This document shows positions 16,722-28,000 of a stretch of 64,000 nt of DNA, piece after piece. Source of the DNA: Bimastos eiseni (lineage: Eukaryota; Annelida; Clitellata; Crassiclitellata; Lumbricidae). Location of the stretch: the NCBI GenBank assembly GCA_959347315.1, contig OY365814.1, positions 31,228,176-31,292,175 on the forward strand, read 5' to 3'. The notes under the pieces were generated by a model. It did not search any database. It was given only the letters and a program-made list of their open reading frames with translations, and was not told where the DNA came from. Every line of letters starts with the position of its first letter. The stretch's first letter is position 1. The translations under genes were made by a program, and so were the position numbers.

Positions 16722-18521
16722 TTATTGAATTTTCAGGGTGATATGTGCTGTTGAACGGTAGATACGCGGATCGGTTTCATTCGTTCCGGCGTTATGCTCC
16801 CCAGGAGCCGTAAGCTGGGTTGCGGCTGCTGTTGCCGCTCTGAGAGCACCCAGTATCGATTCATCGATATCTTCTCTTGGCTCGTTGGAACCCAAGGAGA
16901 AACCGGGGTTCAAGGCCGTCCTTGCAACCGCTCCGAATGCATCCATGGTTGACGCACCAACCTCAGACCGTGACGCTTCGCTGATTACCTCAAGCTTTGC
17001 TCCGCTTAGAGCGGTGTCTGCAGCCATCCGGAAAGCGCTTAGGACAGCATCATCTATATCAGCCTCCGTATCTCTGGTTGTTGGCAGGTGGTCGGTGATC
17101 ATCATTGAGCTGGCGGTCGCTCTGAAGGCTTCGAAAAGCGATGGGTCAAGGTCAGGGTTCGTCTCTTTGGCAGCTGGGAGAATACTCATGTCGAAGGCAG
17201 TGTTGGCAGATAATCTTAAGGCGCCTAGTATTGAATCCTCGCGTACATCAGGTGTTGAACCACTGGCTGTTGCTGGCTGTTCGGAATTCGGGACTTGGAC
17301 CGCAGAGTTTACCTTCTGCTCATCCGCGGACTTCTTGAATTCGCTGATTGACTGTTGATCAGGATTAGTAACTGTTTTGGTAGCCACTCTGAATGCCTCC
17401 AACACCGACGAGTCGGATTTCTGACCTAATGTTGAAATAGGTTGCTCTATAGGTTGTTCCACGTTGATTGCAGTCTTTGTGACCAGTTTTAGAGCGGTCA
17501 ACATCGACTCGCTGACATTGGAATTTGTCTCTGAACTTAAAGTTATTGAATCGATGTTGATTGCTGTGGCGGCAGCCGCTTTGAAAGCACCGAGCATTGT
17601 CTCACTGAGCTCAACATCTGATTTGAAGTCTACTGTTGGTGGTTCGAAGTTAGTTGCAGTTTTTGTGACCAGTTTTAGAGCACCAGTCATTGATTCGCTG
17701 ACCTCATCAGGCTTTGTCTCTGAACTTGAAGTTATATGATCGATTTTGATTGCGGTGTCCGCAGCAGCTTTGAAAGCACTGAGAATTGTCTCACTAAGCT
17801 CAGAATCTGGTTTGGAGTCTACTGTTGGTGGTTCGAAATTAGTGGCAGTGCTTGTGATCAGTTTTAGAGCACCAGTCATTGACTCACTAATATCACCAGG
17901 CTGTGACTCTGAATTTGAAGTTATTTGATCAATGTTAATTGCGGTATCTGCAGCTGCTTTGAAAGCACCGAGAATTGTCTCACTGAGCTCAGAATCTGGT
18001 TTGAAGACTGTTTCTGGTGGTTCGCAGTTAGTAGCAGTGTGTGTGATCAATTTCAGAGCACGAGTCATTGATTCGCTTACAATACTTTCAGCATCAATCA
18101 TTGTCTTTGAACTTGAAGTTATTTGATCGATGTTGAGTTCGGTATCGGTAGCCGTTCTGATAGCATCGAACATTGTTTCGATAACCTCAGAATTTGGATT
18201 TGAAATTTTTGTTGATGGTTCGAAGTTGGTAGCAGTATTAGTGACCAGTTTCAGAGCATCAGTCATTGACTCACTCACTGCATCCGAATTTGCGTTTTTG
18301 ATTATATCTAAATTCACTACAGCATCAGCAGCCGCCTTGAAAGCCCCAAGCATTTTTTCGCTCAGGTTAGAATTTGGGTTTGAAAGAGTATCAATTTCAT
18401 TGACGTTAATTGCAGTGTTCGCAGCCATTCTAAAGGCTTGGTCCATCGTTTTACTCATGTCGGCATTTGGTGCAAAGATTGTTCTTCCCTCGCTTACGTC
18501 GACTGCACCATCTGTGGCCAT
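16722..18521 (-). CDS. Intronless protein of about 17 helical 31-residue repeats
   Basis: An open frame of 599 codons. An in-frame TAA lies 12 bases upstream of the ATG at 18521, which has good context (G at -3, G at +4), so this start is well defined unless a 5' exon splices in at the 'ttcag' just before it. From residue about 22 to 580 the protein is a series of about 31-residue repeats with the pattern SExxLxAxKxAxxTAxN. In the middle (units 3-10) two types alternate: SESMTGALKLVTNTATNFEP and LSETILGAFKAAADTAINID, giving a 62-residue dimer; units 12-17 are diverged. The spacing of A, L and T suggests one amphipathic helix per unit. No signal peptide, membrane helix, cysteine pattern or known family was recognised. 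Function is unknown. The ends (MATDGAVDVSEG; SEG of low complexity) give no localisation clue. Confidence 0.75.
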   Translation of the reverse strand: MATDGAVDVSEGRTIFAPNADMSKTMDQAFRMAANTAINVNEIDTLSNPNSNLSEKMLGAFKAAADAVVNLDIIKNANSDAVSESMTDALKLVTNTATNFEPSTKISNPNSEVIETMFDAIRTATDTELNIDQITSSSKTMIDAESIVSESMTRALKLITHTATNCEPPETVFKPDSELSETILGAFKAAADTAINIDQITSNSESQPGDISESMTGALKLITSTATNFEPPTVDSKPDSELSETILSAFKAAADTAIKIDHITSSSETKPDEVSESMTGALKLVTKTATNFEPPTVDFKSDVELSETMLGAFKAAAATAINIDSITLSSETNSNVSESMLTALKLVTKTAINVEQPIEQPISTLGQKSDSSVLEAFRVATKTVTNPDQQSISEFKKSADEQKVNSAVQVPNSEQPATASGSTPDVREDSILGALRLSANTAFDMSILPAAKETNPDLDPSLFEAFRATASSMMITDHLPTTRDTEADIDDAVLSAFRMAADTALSGAKLEVISEASRSEVGASTMDAFGAVARTALNPGFSLGSNEPREDIDESILGALRAATAAATQLTAPGEHNAGTNETDPRIYRSTAHITLKIQ

Positions 18522-20999
18522 ACCTCTGAATTATTTGATTTTCAAGTGAATTATTTGAACATCGAATTGCGACAGGTCTCTCCTATGACCTACTCCAATT
18601 CGCGCTGTGTTGATTGAAGTGTTTTTTTCCAGATATTCGGTTCACCTGAAAGATAAATTTGTTTGCGTTTGGAAATGCAGTGGGAAGTGAAGTTCACAAA
18701 CGACCCCGCATAATCTGATATATGTTTCAAGTATTTCGAAATAATATATGCTCTATGCAATGTTTATTGAAGTTTAGGTGCGTGTATTTGTTTAATCGTC
18801 TTGATAAACCCTATATAAATGGTCTGAACTACCGAATAAATACTGAATGAATGAACGTGTGAATGTGTGAATGAACGAAATGATAAATTATTTTTTTGAG
18901 CGTGACATTTGTGTCCAACCAGTCAGAAACAATATCAACCTCCAAAGGAAGAAGGATCCTGTTGTCCACTCTTAAAACTAGTTTTGGACATACAACGACA
19001 ACGTACGCATGGTCAAGCTGGCCAGTTTCTGGTTAAAGACACTATTTCGTAACAGATTTGATAAGCGTCGCCCTCCTCCTTTGTGAAGTCTTGTCTCATT
19101 TGCGAGTGACGACACGTCACATCAGTTAGTCAACAAACAAAACGTGTACAAATACCAGTAAGCCTAAAAAATGCGAACCGAAATTTAATAACCTTTCGAC
19201 AAAGGTTGCAAATCAAGCAATGAAGAAAACAAACTCAAGTATTTCATATAACTCTGATCTCTGTAAATCCAACCTTTAACTGACGAGAGACTAGAATCCA
19301 CTGCCTCAGCTATAAGTGATAAGAAATATCGTTCAGACGAACGATGTTGCAACTTCTTAATTTTAGACTTTGGTTCCTTGATATATTGTCTGAACCACCG
19401 ATCAACCCGGAAGGACAATTGGACTATAGATACTTCGTAGCGGACATGTCCGACCAAGTGAGCTTGATGAACACTTGTCTGTCGTAAGCTTATCTCAGGC
19501 TGTCTTTGTTTCGCATTTATGCATGTACGTGGTGTATGTTACACAATGTAGGCCTATGCATGCATGTAAGTGTGTATATATCCGTATGTGTGTATACGTG
19601 TGTTTGTATGCGTGCATGTGAGTTCATGTATGTCTGACATTGTCTGTGAACATGGGTGTGCATAAATGTAGTCATATGTGTGTATGCATGTGCTCAAGTA
19701 TGTGTTTATATATACATGTAGGCATGTGTGTACGTATGTATGCATGCATTGCGTACGTACGTATGTACATATATATATATGTATATATATAGGTGTGTGT
19801 GTGTGGTGTGTGTGGGTGTTTGTGTTTGTGTGTGCGTAGGTGTCCGCTCGCATGTATGTGTGTGTGTGCTTATAATTGTCTAGTCACCTATATTGAAAGT
19901 TTGGTGTAGGTCCAATAAGTAGTCAAGTAGGCATCTGTTATTCTGCTAAATTCGGTGACTTCACCAAAAACTGATTTGTTATAGGATAAATACAATGAAA
20001 ACAGTTTCTATCTTCACTTCCTTGCTACAGTACTCGTGCATAAGCATCAACTCCAGCCTTTGCTGAATGACGCCTTCTATATTCAGAAACACAATTGTTT
20101 GAAAAAGTAGGTAAGGAAAATTTATGTTAACTTAACCTGCCATATCAATCTTTTCTCTAATGACCTAACCTAATAAAAAATTTGAAATCGTTGATTTTTA
20201 ACCAGTCGCCATAACTTATCAATCATCGGCAATTCTTGGTTATACGTGTAGAATGCTGTTACACGTTATCATTGATAGCGGCCATAAGGAAAGGATCAAA
20301 GATCCTGCTAGATAGAATCACCTTAGATGATTCACCTGTGTAGCCTACACTGCACAGCTTAAATCAAGGTGGCTAAGTAAAACACAGCAATTATGTAGTA
20401 AGCAACCCATTGCATCGTTATTATGCACAAGAGTCTGAACTTGGAAAACTAAATTAGCAAATTAGAGATAGTCAAACAGAAATGGCTAAAAGTGAATGTC
20501 AAGAAATGAATTAAATGCAATTCACCAACGAATTTCGGTCGTTTTTCAATCAAATTGGCACGTAACGCTTTCTTACTTCTCAATTCTGACCTGTTTTACT
20601 TTGTCTCTTACTTCCTACCTTGCCTCGTTAAAAATTATCGTTATCGTTATCGTTAATTGTTACCACTTACCTCTTACCTTACCTCTTAATTCTTACCCCT
20701 TAACTCTTACTTTTCATTTAAACTCTTTCCTCACCCCTCAACTCCTACCTACCTCATCAATACTTAGCTTATCTACATCGCTTCCAGCCAAACAGTTGCC
20801 GTCTATTAAGATCAGTCAGGTATACCTAAACAAGAGGGGAGGTGTTCAAAGTGAAGAGTGCAAAGAGCGATCATATCAGATTAACTTTCATTTGGTTCGT
20901 ACACCGATTCACTCATAATAACCAACTCGATATCTGACCCATATGCTATGCTATCCTCCAGCTTAGTCTGTACATAATCTCAAGATTCGGACAAGTTTC
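18522..20999. other. Intergenic, no supported gene
   Basis: Contains one decayed copy of a dispersed about 80-bp repeat (about 19035-19085), GT/TATG simple sequence (19560-19870), and CTTAC/CTCAC low-complexity DNA (20640-20760). Open frames here are short and unconvincing. Confidence 0.5.
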
Positions 21000-21200
21000 A
21001 GCTCTTTAAAAGGCGGACCGACCGCCCGACCGGTCGTACGCGCTTTGAGCCATGCGGCCCACTCGCACAGCCCGCCCGTGTTTGCCCAGACTTTTTCAGA
21101 TCCCCCGAATGAGCCCAGGATCAATATTAGAGTCACTCGGCTCTTGCGATACAAACCGTCGACAGTACGCATGCGCCAAGATGGACGCACGAATTTGGTA
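21000..21200 (+). promoter_or_regulatory. CpG-rich segment, candidate promoter of THSD1-like gene
   Basis: A locally CpG- and GC-rich segment in AT-rich surroundings. It includes a GCATGCGC core (NRF1-like) directly followed by CAAGATGG (YY1-like) near 21167-21183. It lies about 0.8-1 kb upstream of the signal-peptide exon. Assignment as promoter is inference. Confidence 0.35.
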
Positions 21201-21635
21201 CACGACAAAAACACACCGATAAAGAGAGACAGACAGACAAATAGACCTTGCGCCGGATATGTTGAAGATTCTGGACTTATATATTACCTGTCACATAGTT
21301 TATTAATTGGGCGTACCTATCGCAGCTGTGTTTTGCTTCTGCGAGCCTTTTGATACTAATAAACTCGTGTCCCTGTTATTCTGAAGACAAAAGCATTGGT
21401 GACTAGGATCTTTCTACCGTTAAAAAACGACAACAGAGCGTGTCGGATTACCAAGTATTGGCCACGCTTTGTTGCAACGCTAACATTATTGTAGTTGGGA
21501 GATAATACGGAAGACTATTTTCTTAAGAATCTGTTCAGATTGTCGTCCAATTTAAACGGAATAATGCTGAACGAATAAGCAGTGGATTAGTAGTTAGATT
21601 GGTTGTTGATTAGTGTCACTGTGTAGCATGGTGAA

Positions 21636-21700
21636 GATGATTCCGTGGCCCTCCTGCTTTACCCAGGCTTGGGACTGGCACTACCACAGATAGGGTAGAG
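21636..21700 (+). repeat. Dispersed about 80-bp repeat, one copy
   Basis: Carries the family core: CCCTCCTGCTTTACCCAGGC followed by TTGGGACTGGCACT. At least nine relatives occur in the window in both orientations. Confidence 0.65.
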
Positions 21701-21967
21701 GCGGATTTACATACTAGCATTAGCAGCGAACATAATCAGGAAGGTGGTACGATATGTGCTAGATAAACGAGGCTCGATTACATTACAGTGCATTGCAAGT
21801 CACAGGACCATTGCGATACCTTGTGAATTTCTGTTAGAGAACATTTGGATTTATGAGCGCAATCGTAATGAAAGCTGCCTTGGAAGACACAGAAATGGCT
21901 TTCAGTCACGTGACTGGTTTGACGACGATTTCGGCGGCCACAGCCAGGCTCTGAATCCGTCGGGAAG

Positions 21968-21991
21968 ATGATGGAGTTGACAGTAGGATGA
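21968..21991 (+). promoter_or_regulatory. uORF overlapping the main start
   Basis: ATG at 21968 opens seven codons and ends with TGA at 21989-21991, which overlaps the main ATG (21988-21990) as ATGA. If both lie on the mRNA, this could reduce or couple translation of the THSD1-like protein. Confidence 0.4.
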
Positions 21992-22093
21992 TACATAATT
22001 GCGAATTACCCTCACATCTCCTCCTCCTTGTCTGGTTCCTCCTCCTGTGCCTTCTGTTTGGAACAGGATCACTGCAGACTGAGATGGACACCG
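21988..22093 (+). CDS. THSD1-like exon 1: signal peptide
   Basis: Encodes MIHNCELPSH followed by a hydrophobic run LLLLVWFLLLCLLFG, a clear signal peptide. The donor GTAAGAG is at 22094 and the exon ends in phase 1 (one base, G). The ATG at 21988 is the first in this frame. Confidence 0.8.
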
Positions 22094-25000
22094 GTAAGAG
22101 CAGAACTATGTATGTATGTATGTATGTATGTATGTATGTATGTATGTATGTATGTATGTATGTATGTATGTATGTATGTATGTATGTATGTATGTATGTA
22201 TGTATGTGTGTATTGTATGTATGTATCAATCAGGACACATAATATAGCGCATCTTTTATACGCCATTGATATGGTATAGTCGTCGCCATTGTCATTATTC
22301 CTCTCCACACTCGTCATCATTCATCACTTTAGGGCCATCATCATTGTCGCCGCCGTCTCGTCGTTGTTTTCATCATCAAGACGATAATAATCATCTTCTT
22401 AATCGTGAGCAACGAAATATATTTACTTAAATCATCTTAATCGTACGAAATTCGATCGTAACCATCATCATCATCATCGTCGTCGTCATCATCATCTTCA
22501 TCATCACCTTCATCATCATCATCATCGTCATCGTCGTCATCATCATCATCATCATCGTCATCGCCGCCGTCGTCGTCATCATCATCATCAGCAGCAGCAG
22601 CAGCAGAATCGTCGTTATCATCGTCATCACTATGTTCATCTTCATCGTTGACGTCATCGTCGTCGTCTTCATCGTCATCGTGTCGTTGTCAGTATAATAA
22701 CATCATCATCGTCCAATCCATGATCATCATTTGCCATTACGGTCTTGTAAGTAGGGCAGACGATGTCATTGGTCAGCGGTTGGAGGGCAGACTGGGGGGG
22801 GCAGGGCAGATGACCCAGGCAGGGAAGGCGCCTCGGTGACCCAAGCCCTTCAGAAGAATGACCACTTCAGTCGTCGTGCACAGTTTGTCCGCCTTCGAGT
22901 GTCTTTGTCAATGCGTAGCTTTTGGACGACCCCTCTCGTCTGCTCAGTTCCCGCCCTCTACAGCGATGACGTCATCTGACCCATATGGGCCAACGACGTC
23001 GCGTTAACCATACGAAAATTGCAAACATGTGAATGGCGATGGGACGTTAAGATATCGAATTATGGACACAATTAGTCAATTAACGACTATTTCTTTGTTT
23101 TGTGCTTTTATTAACTGGCTGTTTGGCTACAAGCTGAGACTAATATGGAAGGGATATGAAGCCGACGAAAACTGGTTCATTGGCCTAGATTATGTCTGTG
23201 ACTTCATCCGGGACTTTCGCAGGATAAATCGGCACTCGTGTTTGTTTTTGTTAACGAAATGAAACGAGTTAACATTATAGAACTTGCAATATAAATAAAA
23301 TGTGTTCAAAGGAAGATTCTTTGACTGGAATAGTATAAACTTAGATGAACTTTTCGGCTATTACACATTCAAAGCTATCCTGTCAAGTATCCGGATGTCA
23401 CGATATTCATTACATAGCCGACCACAGCAGGCATCACTTGCAAATTTATCAAAATAGATGATCACTGATGGCTGACACATCGCGGCGTCACATCCCTTCC
23501 ATATCAGTCCCAGGTATACAAGTCACACGATTGTGCTGATGAGCTCACGATTCAACTCTTCATTTTATGTACGTGCAGTGCGCTTCTGGGCATTCTTAAT
23601 AAAGAAGATACTTACATACTTAATTACTTATTTACCTACTTACTTACTTGCTTCGTTACTTATGAATATATATCCTCTCGTCGATTGTTATTTGCCATAT
23701 AAAGAGTCCATAATATTCTATGTGACTGACTTACGAGTGGATAAATTAGATCTACAGAACGGAAGTCTCTCCGAAAGCCCTGGATAGTCTACTTTAGTAA
23801 GAACGATTGACCTCGTCTATAAGGGTTGTTTGTACATTCTTAAGACACTGCTGTGTGATGTGTTGTATGGACGTCTGTCCAACATGTTGTCGCAAGTCAT
23901 GGACCTGACCTTCTATAGAACAGTAATTGAACACAAACCTTAGCCTGAGTAACTTCGGGCGCGTTGGGCAGTTGACATGAGTGCCAGAGGCGTCAATCCC
24001 CCTCTGAGTGATGGAGGCAAACCCCCGGTCTCCAGTGTTAGGAAGGCAAGATATTCCCCCTAACACTAAAATATTATTCCCTACCTGAAATTGGAGGCAT
24101 TTGCCTCCGGACACCCCCTACGTGGACGCCCCTGATGAGTAGTAATATTTCTTCTCGACAAATTGCTTCCTATCTCAAAACACGATTAAATTGCTTTTCC
24201 GTCTCGTATGTGTGTATATATATTTACGCTGTTCTACCTTTAATGTTGTCCAACGCCGAGGATTCCTTCGTTCTTCCTTTGCTGGTCGATCGCCTTCCTG
24301 TCCCTCTCTCTCTCGGACATCAACAAGCCAGCGCCGAGCCTTCTCGGTTTATTGCCCTGCAAAATGAAATCGACTTTCTGTCGCCCTACGGCTATTGGCC
24401 AGAAGGCACTCCGCCGTGTTCTATAGCTTCCTTAAGACTCTCCGAATTATGTGGGGTTGGGCCGGGAGCGTTCCCGTGTAGACATGCTTGAAAGGGCGTT
24501 ACATAAATCATTCAAATGAATATAAATATTCCTCCTTGATTCCTGCTAAGTTCCGCAAGAACCTGAAAACTACCCTACTCGTCATTGTCCATGGTCCGGA
24601 GCGCCTCTGACTTGAATTGACGTTTTATAAAGACTTCATTACGATTACCTGATTACGATTACGATATATCTGTTGCACAGGACACTCTCCGTCCATACTG
24701 ACGGTGAACAGTACGGACTATATCCTATTCGTCGGAGACCTCACAGTCAACTACACTCTGGGAGACGCGATATCCTCAGATGACGTCCAAGTCCAGCTGA
24801 TCAATCACGTCGACGACACCGAACTGGCCGTCTTCCCACTGCCCTCGAACTCTTCCGAGGGCCAGGTGGTAGTCGCATGTGGAGCGATCAACTCAACCGG
24901 AAGGATCTTCTTCGCCCTCTCCTCGAAGGACTCCGACATCCTAGTGGCCGTTTCCGAGATAGTCCACGCAAGATGGCCGCGAATAACGGTTCGAACAAGC

Positions 25001-28000
25001 ACCGGAAGTCACTCGTTCACTGCTCTGACGGATAGCATAGCCATCGACGTCGTCATCGACGACTGGGATCGACTGACGTGCCCCCGGAACGACTCTAGTA
25101 CCGAGTACTCGGTGTCACTCGACTACTACGGATCGAGCGATTGGAGAAGTTCCCCAGACTCACCCAGTCCACGTTCGATGCATAGAATCAACGTAACAAA
25201 GCTCTTCAACCGCAAAGAACACTCCCTGACCTTCCACTGTCAAATCGTCGACCAGGCGGGCGACTACCTCGTTGTTCTTCGGTCTTCAAAGTCCTTAACG
25301 ATCGCCGTCAGCGAGTTCCTCGAGGTTCGCTGGAACTCCGAGTCCTACGAGCTGCGTTCAACCCTGGCCGCCATCTTTCCATGTTCCGATGACGTCATTG
25401 TTAGCTTTAAGCGACCAAGATGCGCAGCCAATGACGACAAGGTTCGGCTGTACAGACAGCTACGTCAGGAAAACGTCACGCTTGCGTCATCGTCGACTCT
25501 TGTAAGTATATGGGTGTTACCGAAATTGCGTGAATGTCTTTCGCGTTCTATTCAGTTCTAGTTCACTAAATCAATTATATTCTAGTCTGATCCATTCTAG
25601 TCTTGTCCATTCTCGTCTACTGCATTCTAATCAGTGTTCCCGCTAAGCTGTGCGCATGTGCGCGCGCACACGGATCGTGGAGAAAGCGCACACAAGAATT
25701 TAGTGTGCGCACACAAATTTTCACCCCGGAAAACAAATATTAAGGTGAACGTTAAACCAGTAGGCCTAGTTATAACTGGACAGAATGAAAAATTGCAAAT
25801 ATGCCTACATTGAAAGCTAATTGCAATTTCGTACAATTATCTGCTCTAAGACACGTTTTAGTCTATTTTTTCCGCGTATACCCTGGAATGCTTTTGCCAG
25901 GCTTAGGAAACTGAAGTTCATGTGCTCATGTTCTCTTTGTAACTCTTGCAAGGCCAAGATGGCCGCACGTTGCATATTAGCTCAGCTAACGCAACAACGC
26001 GCCATCGATTAACAATGGTATAATATACTTTAAATTAACAACGAGTCACGATTTCTTTTTCATGAAACTATGTAGTTCATCGTTTTGCAAGGGACTATGC
26101 TATGGATATCAGAACTTATCACCATAGAACTTTGGCCTTTGAACAGAATTGTCAACCATTTCTAAAATGCTGCACACACATAATTTCTTGCGCACACGAC
26201 CTCCAGAAAATTAGAGGGAACACTGATTATAATCCATTCAATTCTGGTCTGATCTATTTTAGTCCAATATAAGAGTCTATTCCATTCTAGTTTATTCCTG
26301 TCTTGTCTGGTCCATTCAAGTCTATTCCATGTTGGTCTAATCCAGAAGGTATTAGATTTAAATGGATTAGAATAGATGATACTTAGTTAACCTTGTTCAC
26401 TAGTAAGCCTCACCTAGATTAGTGTAAACCTATGTGTGCGTCTGGATTTCTGTGTGTTTGTCTGTTTGTGTATCCCCTACTATTCCCAAATCTATCTTTT
26501 GTTGGAACCAGTCGTACGTTGCTGAGCGCCGAACGAGGAAGGCGTCCAACTCTGTGGAGTTCGGCTGCAGTGAATTCGAGGAGGAGCTGGCTCCGTCCTA
26601 TTGCTGGAAGTACGTAAGCACCGCACGGAGTGGAGCCACCTACGAACACAGAACCCTCTGCCTACCAGCAACGACCAAGGACCGTATGTTCAGATAATAA
26701 TCGAATCCATTTTAGTCTATTATCTCAAGACTAGTCTATTCTACTTTCTTATGTTCTCTCCTCATTACTTCTCGTCTGTTTGCTTCTCATCTTTACTCTT
26801 CTCAGCTGTTTTCTTCTCTTCTAATATAGGCTCTTCTCATCTCTCATCCTCTCATCTCATACATTCTCTTTGCTTCTCTTCTCCTTTATTCTATTACTGA
26901 CTGCTATCGCTTATCCTCTTTTCTCTTCTCAATTTTTCTCTTTAGTTAGTTTTCCTCCCCTCTTGCTTCTCCTATTGATTCCTCTCTTCCATTCTCTACT
27001 GTTTTATTCTCTGCTCATCTGTTCTATTTTCTCGCTTCTTCTCTCTTTTTGTTTTCAATGTTCTGTTCTGCTCTCATCTAAATCGCTCCTTTCTCTTCTC
27101 TTCTCTTCTCTTCTCTTCTCTTCTCATATGTCCTCTTCTCCTCCAACCTCTTGCCTTGCAATCTATTAAGCTTGTAATGTAGTGCAATTCTATTCTATTC
27201 CATTTTGATACTGTCATGTTCTATTCGATTATACGTTATTCCATTCTATTCTATTCCACTCCAGTTCAGTCCAGTCATATGTTGTACAGTCAAATGTAAT
27301 TGAATCTATCTAGTGACTTCACGAACACACTATCTTTTTGGCTAAAGACAAATCTTACAATAATTTATGAAGGCTATACCAGATGGAACATGCAGCACAC
27401 CCTTCAATGTAGGCTATCTCAAAATGTATTGCAAAGTATCTTCGGATTCATATACCACCGTCTAAATGACTCATGGTCGCTAAGATTTGAACTTTGAAGC
27501 CAGGACGTAGATAGCGACGTGATAAGACTCAATGGTCAGATTAATTTCGAATTGTCCGATTAAGAGCGCATTAATTTCGACTCGATTAGAAATGGAGGTG
27601 AGCCGAAAAGCGAGACGTTGGTTCAGCACATGGCTCAAGGCGACCAAGAGGCCCAACAGGTTCGTGTGAACCTATTAACACATATAATAGAAGAGGTGTG
27701 AACGGGGCACTCAGAAAATTGGTTACCGGCTGCCACTGATTTTATCTGTGCATGCCTTGATTACCAGTGTCGTAATCGTATGTTGGATTTCGTGTTAAAG
27801 TCAAGTGTTTGGCCCGGTGTTCAAATAGATATCGCTTCTAAAACTTCGTCGGATAACGATATATTTAGAAATGGTTCTTAAACTTTGAAAGAAAATTATA
27901 TTTTTTGAAGTGGTTCGAAAACTTTGAAGGAATACGATATATTTGGAAATTTTTTGAAAATGTTGAAAGGCAATACTTTATTTAGAAATAATTTGAAAAC

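Noticed and set aside
21988..22242. Poly-(Tyr-Val-Cys-Met) extension of the signal-peptide frame
   Set aside because: It reads through the GTAAGAG donor into the TATG microsatellite; the spliced model fits phases at every junction.
24135..24491. 118-codon frame in intron 1 of the THSD1-like gene
   Set aside because: Exon 1 joins exon 2 directly in phase; this frame has no fitting splice pair and starts at the edge of a MITE.
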